From the NCBI GenBank assembly GCA_951394405.1, contig OX596337.1, positions 3,038,001 to 3,102,000 on the forward strand: a stretch of 64,000 nt of DNA, read 5' to 3'. Numbering within the stretch: the stretch's first letter is position 1; the number at the start of each line of letters is the position of its first letter. The translations under genes were made by a program, and so were the position numbers. This DNA is from Coprinellus micaceus. Taxonomy: Eukaryota; Basidiomycota; Agaricomycetes; Agaricales; Psathyrellaceae. The notes below the pieces were generated by a model. It saw only the letters and a program-made list of their open reading frames with translations. It had not been told where the DNA came from and ran no database searches. Positions 57,563-64,000 of the stretch are shown here, in pieces.

Positions 57563-59819
57563 TTATGGGTGGCCGCGTTTGCTGGGTTGTCTAACTGGCT
57601 TTCCCGATGATGAAGTATGGCTGCCATTGCTTGGTGGGGCTCTGTAAAGGGAGAGGTTACGGTGGCCTCTGTACACAATTGAGCACGGCACATACATTGG
57701 TATTGTGTTACCGGTCTGGTCAATCAGGAAGGTTTTGACAGTAGATGCCCGTGAAGAGTTGCTTCCCACAGATCGAGGTCCTTGCATCGCGTACCTATCC
57801 CTTAATCTAAGTAACCCACTCCGTTTGTGAGATCGTTTGACCTACCTGCAGTTAAGATGAGCATGTCGGCTTGATGTCGACCGAACATGATGAGGCTTAC
57901 CGTTCATCGCGGGGGATATGACCATCGTACTTGAAGCCACGCTTATTCCTGGATTCTCCAAAATTGCTGCGCAGGGTTCCGTCTAGTCAGGCTTGGAGAA
58001 GCGTAGGGGTACAAGGCTAAACGTACCGGTATATTTCTCGGCCGCGTTCGTCGACAACAACCATCGGAGCGCTTTGCGCCTTACTCGGAGGTGGGGGCGG
58101 TGGGTCCGGAGGGAATTTACCCACTCTACAAAAGTTTAGATCGGGGGGTCCACGGCACCCGTTACCATCGTAAAGGAGACTCGCCTGGTAATCTCGTTCC
58201 CTGTTGCGTCTCGAAAGATGACATCGACCCCAGTAGGAACGATGTACTGATACACCTCGTCGTCCGAACCATAATCCCGCTCAAGTATTTCCGGCTGCAA
58301 AGCGTTTCAGCATCAACGCTCCCAAATATATGGCAGGAGCGGGTTAGAACGTACACTGATGTCTTCCGGCGAGAAGGGTCGCTGCGGTGGCGACGGTGGT
58401 GACGGTGGTGTGGGGCCAGGTCCAGGTGCTGGGTGACTATCCTCATGGCGCCTCGTTGCTGAATGGTTCCCCCCACGTTTTCGCTGCTCCGGTGCCGGGG
58501 CTGGGGGTCCAGCTCCAGATGGAGCGTCGCGTGTGCCCGTTCTCGAACTGGACCGGCGTCCAGGTAGCTCTCGAGGACCATGCTCATCCCGTAAGGACCC
58601 CCGTCTCAAAGGGCCTTGCTGATGTGGGGGCGGTTGGGAATGGGTACTCCCTTCATGCAGAGATGGGTGGGGTGCTGGCGGGTAGTGTGGCTGAGGAATG
58701 GAAAGAGCAGGCAGCAAGTGCCTCGGACCTGGGTTGCGGTCGTCGTCGCGCGACCTCGCAGATCCCGGTGGGACTATCCGCGAATCAGCGCCTTCATTGC
58801 GCCCCCGACCACCATCTGGGTGGGGAGAGTGTGAGCGAGGGGCGCGTCCTGATGGTGGGGGAGTACTTGACATAGGGGGAGGGTAGTATGAAGGTTCGGG
58901 CCGGGATGTGTCGGGGTCCGTTTCGTAGAGTTCGTACGCAACCGATTGGTCGTATTCTGCCCCTGTCGTCCACCTGCCATCGCTGGCCGTGCTGTCCATG
59001 CGACGAGAAGAGGGGCGCGTACCCATCCCAAACGTCCCATGCAAACTCGCGTCTTCATGGCCTTGGGAGGGGCCCCTACCAACCCTGCCAAAAACGCTCC
59101 GACCGTCTTCCGAACTGGTTGATTGACGATGGACGTCTGGTATTGGGCTGTAGTCCTCCCTTTCTGAAGGTTCGATATAAAATTGGGGGTGTATGCTGTC
59201 CGTGACGAAAGAATATCCAGATGCGTCGTAGTGCCCCGACGTGTCGTAGCCTGACTGACCGGATGTGTCGTATGTCGACGGTTGCAAGTTCCAGGATGCA
59301 GAATAATCGGCCCCCCCTAGGCCGTGCGTTGAAGGGTAATGGTCATTCGGCCCAGTAAGAGACGGCTCCGGGACTTCGTATTCGTAGTATTCTGTGTCTT
59401 GCGGATACACCTGAGCGGGGCCGTATTGAGGTTGGTATGGGATCGGCCCCCTGGAGTACTGTGATGGCGGATGCGGCTGCCTAGAATGTACTGACTCCCC
59501 GTAATGCTGGAAAGTCGGCGGGTTGCGAGGTATGTGGTCCTGCAGTTTTCACGGCTCGCGTCAAGGTCCCATCTTGCTTCGAGGGGCAAGCTACTATAAT
59601 TATGCCACTCACCTGATAGTCATACTGTTCCCTTGGTATGGGCCTCACGCTCTGTGGTGGCACACCCCTTTGTGCATGGCCATGTTCCGTGCTCGAGGAT
59701 TTCCCAGCTTCGTCCTTCTTCGACCGCAAAATGGACTGCTTTCTGAGCTTCTTGCCGGATTGCGCTTGGGATTTGCTGCCGGGGCGGACCAAAGCTCTGA
59801 GGATGTCGAGGGCAGGCAT
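57563..59819 (-). CDS. Unknown Pro/Ser/Gly-rich, largely disordered protein
   Basis: I do not recognise the family. It starts MPALDILRALVRPGSKSQAQ with a basic KKLRKQSILRSKK patch. A long region follows with Tyr/Asp repeats (YDTSGQSGYDTSGHYDASGY) and a Pro/Ser/Arg-rich part of about 250 residues (PPAPHPSLHEGSTHSQPPPH). The conserved-looking C-terminal part is spliced from several small exons: ILERDYGSDDEVYQYIVP, TGVDVIFRDATGNEITRVG, KAQSAPMVVVDERGREIYR, NFGESRNKRGFKYDGHIPRD, then YAMQGPRSVGSNSSRASTV. The junction ITR-VGKF uses a GC donor (ACCAG then GCGAGT). No signal peptide or membrane span is seen. It may be a scaffold or cell-polarity protein, but that is a guess. Confidence 0.7.
58127..58185 (-). 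other. Probable GC-AG intron in the Pro/Ser-rich gene
   Basis: On the minus strand the exon ends ATTACCAG and the intron begins GCGAGT; the acceptor is CTTTTGTAG. About 59 bases. The only nearby GT donor leads to a stop codon after joining, so the GC reading is favoured. End positions are accurate to a few bases. Confidence 0.65.
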
Positions 59820-61067
59820 TCTAGTAGTTGTACCGCGAGCGAACCATGGACCTGGATGGCCGCGAGATAGAAGGTATGAAGTACATTTAAATAGCCACAC
59901 TAGTAAGGACAACCCACCTTCCCGAAGCACCGAAAGGCGTCTTTAGCTCTGGACATGCGCCGGCCATGCCTGCCATCAGCCTCATGGCTCTGGTCAATAT
60001 CGATAAGTGACCGTCAACATGTCTAGCCGACGTTTGGGTGGCGTAGATAATACGAGTATGGAACAAGCCTCCAGAAACGACGGATTTCGGGTGATTGGAC
60101 CCTGGCAAAGCTAAGGGCCCTGAACAGCTGACATCACGATGAGTCCAGAAGGTCCGATCCCTCGTCCGACCTCTAAAAGGTAATAGAATGGTATGAGGCC
60201 CATGGTCAGAGGCTCATGGCGTGTGGACACGGTCAAGGAGGGCTTGAAATTCCCAGCCGCCCGTGATGCCTCTCGATGCCCTTTTAGGCCGGGGTCGGAT
60301 ATCAAATTAGGCGCTCACTCGATTGCGCGCTTAAACGGAGATCAAACCACGATAGGAAACCCTCCCTTCGATGTAGTTCGGACAAGGTAAGGACTATAGA
60401 TTGAGTCGCGCGCCCCCTGGCTATCGTCTGCTATCATACCCGGCTTCCCTGTAGATGCAACTCGGCATTCACTGATTGCTCTTTTTTCGCATCGTTCCCT
60501 ACTCACACCCCCATCTGCCCGTCTGGGCAGTACGTCGATTGGGCGGCCAGGTCTCTCTAAATAGTAGTAAATACATGTACCATCCATCGATAGGTAGACG
60601 CTATGCATGGATTGCTAAGTTCCCGGATAGGCTCATGTTTTTATGGTTGCTACATAAGTAGGGGGAGCAGTGGAAAGGTACGCAAGGGTCTGGCCTCATC
60701 AACATCCTTCAATCAGTCACCCCTCTGAACATCCCAACGGGCAACCAACGTTCAGTCACACAATTCTTCGATGCTCACGTCATTTTGAGCCCACAGGTTC
60801 CTTCCAGCCCCATTATACCTCGAGCAGCTGTAATACATGGTCGCCCTCAACGATAGGCCAGCACTTGCAGAATCTATCATTGGAACATGGGAGCAGGCGT
60901 TGCTTTGACTCCATTGACGAGCGCTGAGGTTAGGTGTGTTAATTGATCGGAGCCGCTTGCGGATGCTTCACCTGGGCCAGCGCTCGCGACTGATCACCAT
61001 CACTGGCATACCACCACACCACACCCAAATCATCGCATTTCCTGTGGACCCACGTCCAAGGGCCGCA
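59820..61067. other. Large divergent spacer before VPS52
   Basis: 1,248 bases, the longest stretch without a supported gene. Short open frames on both strands are not protein-like. A GGTCCGATCCC motif at 60151-60161 resembles a tRNA B box, but no cloverleaf forms. Promoters of both flanking genes lie here. Confidence 0.45.
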
Positions 61068-63606
61068 ATGTCCTCCTTGGATCGTGGTGAGCTATGCCTT
61101 CAGTCCACTTCTACCGGAAGACACTGACGCAATGTCTAGAGAACACGTCACAGTCCGACTTCTGTAAGTTCATTCTGTTGGACGATCGTCCTTCTTCTCA
61201 TATTCCTGGCGGGTTTCAGACCAAGGGAGGGCGAAGGAGTTTGTCGAACTCCATGACCAAGTACAGGTATATCCACTCATTGTACCCCAGCTGCAACCAC
61301 GCTAATGATCACGGGTAACTGGAACAGACTAGCGTCAACCTGCTCGACTCTCTCGAATCATTCCTCTCGACCTTCCAGAAGGATTTGGATGCCGTGGCTG
61401 GGCAGATATCGGAGCTCCAGGACAGGAGCAAGGATATAGAAGGGCGGCTAAAGAGTCGTCGGGTGAGAATCAATGGTATACCCTGGAAGTGTTGAACACT
61501 CACGACCCGAAAACAGAGAATCGAACGGCCACTATCAAGCCTGCTTTCTGATATCACTATTGCACCCTCCCTTGCTATCACTATCCTTGATACCAACGTC
61601 GGCGAGCCATGGATTGAAGCTATTGAACAGCTCGAGAAACGATTGATCACCTCCAAGTCGCGGACAAGAGTAAAGGCGGCGCGCGATCTCGGAGAGGTGG
61701 CTGAGGGGCTGAGAATTGTGGTGAGTACGCTCAACACGTCCCGCGAACGCGGTCTCAGCGCAGGTGTATCAACAGGCCGCAACTAAGCTCAGAGGATTCT
61801 TCTTGGCACTGTTCCAACCCATCCGCAGCAGTGTCACGACAAACATGCAGGTCATCCAGACCTCGGTGTTGCTCAAATATAGCTCGCTGTTTGCGTTTCT
61901 ACAACGACAAGCGCCGGCCGTCGCCAACGAATTACAAAGAGCCTATGTCGGTGCTGCCCGGCTGTACTACGAAACTGGCTTCCGGAGGTACGCCAGGAGC
62001 TTGAGTTACATCAAGGTATGGGTCAGTGCATCGTCCTAGCCCTTCCACTGACCACCCTTTCGCAGGCCCGAACACCAGAAAAGTTCGAACCTATCGCCTC
62101 AATAGACGAACGGGAGTCGGAAATGAATCTGCAGCGTCTCCAACACGCGAAGATCGACGGCCCTGGTGCGACCATGTCGTTTCTTGCAGATAGCAAAACT
62201 TATGTGAGTACTAAATTGACCTACCGTCACTGGAAAAGAAGGTTTACAGTTGCTTTAGAGAGAGCCCGTTGAGGCGCTTTTCCGCTCCCTCCTCCTTGTT
62301 TTCATGGACAATGCCACAGCGGAATACACATTTATTTCCCAATTCTTCGCCTCCAACCCGTCTTCGTCAACGGTGGACACTAGTCTTTCGCTGTTGACAC
62401 CCGTAGCTTCGGTGCCTACACCCACGATGATGGCCACCCCTGACACTGCCATCTTTATCGAGAACAGGTCTCCTGTGACCTCGGAGTACGAGGAAAGTTC
62501 GCGGCAAGTCTCCGGTCTCATGCCTGGCTTAGGTGGTGTCATCCCTATGGTCAACTCCAAGGAAGAACAGGCGCTCGTAGACTCCATCTGGAAGCAAATC
62601 ATGGACCCCGTAACAGAATACTCCCAGGTGCGTGCACCACTTCCCCCTTTCCAACAGGAATCTTACACATATTCGCCGCAGGACTTTGTCAAGGCCGTAC
62701 TGGAACCTACGCCTCCCGCAATTCCATTATTGACCATGATCCGTTTAATTGAGGAAATTGTGACAGAAATCCAGAAGAGACGATGCCCGCCAGCAGAGAA
62801 TTTCATCTTTGGCATTCGGATACAGATGTGGCCTGCCTTCCAAAAGGCTATGCACGAGCACATCGAGTCTTTGAAGAGGCTTGCTGAAGGGGGCGCGAGC
62901 TACGGTTATTTCAGTCGAGCTGTACCTGTTACGGATGCGACAGTGGCCAAGGTAGGTGCCTAATATGTTCCGGAATATGGGGTGCCTAATATCTTCACCA
63001 GGTTGCACGACATTATATCAACTTTTTCAACTCTTTTGTGTACCTGACGGAACACGAGGAGGAGACTATGATCTTCTCCAAGTGAGTAATTTGCCATTCC
63101 CTTCCCTTTCACCCTGCTAACTGCGAAATAGCTTGCAACGTCTGAGGGATGAGTTGGTCAAACTTATCAACAAACACACCGAGAGGATAACAGACGTCGT
63201 TGCGAAAGCCACCGCTCAATCAGCCCTTTACGAGGTGATACTGCAACAACTAAGCGTACGTCTCGCGATAGCTCCTGTTGCTGAGCTTCAATCACTCACC
63301 TTACGTGCTCCAACAGAAGGGGACTCAGCATACAGCCCACCTAAAACTTCAAAAAGAAATTGCTTACTGGGCATACCAGGACGAGGAAGTGAAGCGCAAG
63401 ATCGTCTCTGCTGGTCAGTCGCGTCCTCCTAGACGTTCTGAAGTACCTGCCACTTAGCTGCCGCTCTTCGACAGTCTCTAGTTATGTTGGGCGATGACCG
63501 CATTGAACATGATACTGCACACCTACCTACCCTACTTATACTGGATACCTTTAATAATTGCGCATATATTGGATCCAAAGTCACGGAAAGGATTTGTTTG
63601 AGTTGA
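61068..63606 (+). CDS. VPS52: GARP/EARP complex subunit Vps52
   Basis: Vps52 tethers endosome-derived vesicles to the trans-Golgi. The spliced protein begins MSSLDRENTSQSDFYQGRAK, then EFVELHDQVQTSVNLLDSLE, SFLSTFQKDLDAVAGQISEL and DRSKDIEGRLKSRR, the conserved coiled-coil start of Vps52, followed by PLSSLLSDITIAPSLAITIL, VAATKLRGFFLALFQPIR, MQVIQTSVLLKYSSLFAFL, EPVEALFRSLLLVFMDNAT, EYTFISQFF, EEIVTEIQKRRCPPAENFIF and HYINFFNSFVYL. It ends with a variable tail (HLPTLLILDTFNNC). Several GT-AG introns of 45-60 bases. The N-terminus is short compared with homologs, so a further upstream exon is possible. The first junction (GTGAGC at 61088) is inferred. Confidence 0.9.
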
Positions 63607-63705
63607 TGCTTGTGGACGAAATGGACCTGGTCCATCAATGGCAGCTGAAAGCTTGTTCTGAACCACCACCACCTCCTTGTCCATTTTATCCCCACCACGT
63701 CCGAC

Positions 63706-64000
63706 ATGGCTCCTGCGAATGCCTCAGATGCATCAAGAGGGAGACAAATCCCTGTTCCAATACCACATATGACGGCGGAGGAGGAAGGTAATATCTCGTG
63801 TCCCTTCAACTCCAATGAGATTGCTCAAGCGGGCGCTAATTCATAGAATCGTTATTGTCTCCCGACAGATTCTATCATCCTCGCACGAATAACGAATGAT
63901 GAGCGTCCTCTGAAGCGCGTTATTAAGAAGTTCCATGCCTATGCATCGGTAGCAGCACCCCCCATTGTACCACCATCCGCTTCGGCAACGGGAGCGACCA
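63706..64000 (+). CDS. Start of an unidentified gene, cut by the window edge
   Basis: A plausible start reads MAPANASDASRGRQIPVPIP followed by HMTAEEEE and a GTAATA donor at 63789. After an intron of about 59 bases a second exon could read SLLSPDRFYHPRTNNE and stop, or, in another phase, NRYCLPTDSIILARITNDER followed by PLKRVIKKFHAYASVAAPP and a Pro/Ala/Ser-rich part reaching the edge. The second reading looks more protein-like and stays open to base 64000, but does not join in phase to the first exon. Family unknown; only the 5' part is visible. Confidence 0.4.

Noticed and set aside
60095..60175. tRNA-like A and B boxes (TGGCAAAGC and GGTCCGATCCC)
   Set aside because: No acceptor stem forms and the T-arm pairs at only three of five positions.

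Overview
This 64 kb window is nuclear DNA of a filamentous basidiomycete, most likely an agaricomycete mushroom-type fungus; I do not place it lower. The reasons are about 30 densely packed protein genes on both strands, almost every gene broken by many introns of about 48-65 bases with GTRNGT donors and YAG acceptors, very small exons, and proteins that fit fungal families (DASH subunit Dad4, ENA-type sodium P-ATPase, Zn2Cys6 regulators, Faf1, LOA1/Vps66). I see no transposon, CRISPR array, rRNA or tRNA. Most gene models below were spliced by eye, and nearly all sum to whole codons.

Layout from left to right: EMC3 (+), neuronal calcium sensor/frequenin (-), a Ser/Pro-rich unknown (+), PROPPIN HSV2/WDR45B (+), DAD4 (+), two tandem arginyl-tRNA-protein transferase genes (ATE1, + +), IMP4 (+), aspartyl aminopeptidase (-), UTP12/WDR3 (+), a secreted double-psi beta-barrel protein (-), a large Zn2Cys6 regulator (+), a PLP trans-sulfuration enzyme (+), a two-RRM protein (+), a LOA1-like acyltransferase (-), a TVP38/TMEM64 membrane protein (+), SNARE UFE1 (-), SSU72 (+), 1-Cys peroxiredoxin (+), proteasome subunit alpha-2 PRE8 (+), a short Zn2Cys6 protein (+), aldehyde dehydrogenase (-), ENA ATPase (-), COX7C (+), a Dicer (-), an ankyrin-like unknown (+), a small membrane protein (-), FAF1 (+), a Pro/Ser-rich unknown (-), VPS52 (+), and the start of an unidentified gene at the right edge.

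The genes are mostly housekeeping and do not form one pathway. Themes recur: ribosome assembly (IMP4, UTP12, FAF1), endomembrane traffic and lipids (EMC3, HSV2, TVP38, UFE1, VPS52, LOA1), and protein turnover (two ATE1, DNPEP, PRE8). The most unusual features are (1) a Dicer whose two RNase III domains look intact while the N-terminal helicase has lost its ATP-binding, DExH and arginine-finger motifs; (2) a head-to-tail ATE1 duplication, both copies apparently intact, with the same splice sites over most of their length but a different N-terminal cysteine motif; (3) six probable GC-AG introns; and (4) many exons of 3-25 bases, including one in IMP4 that holds only the start codon.
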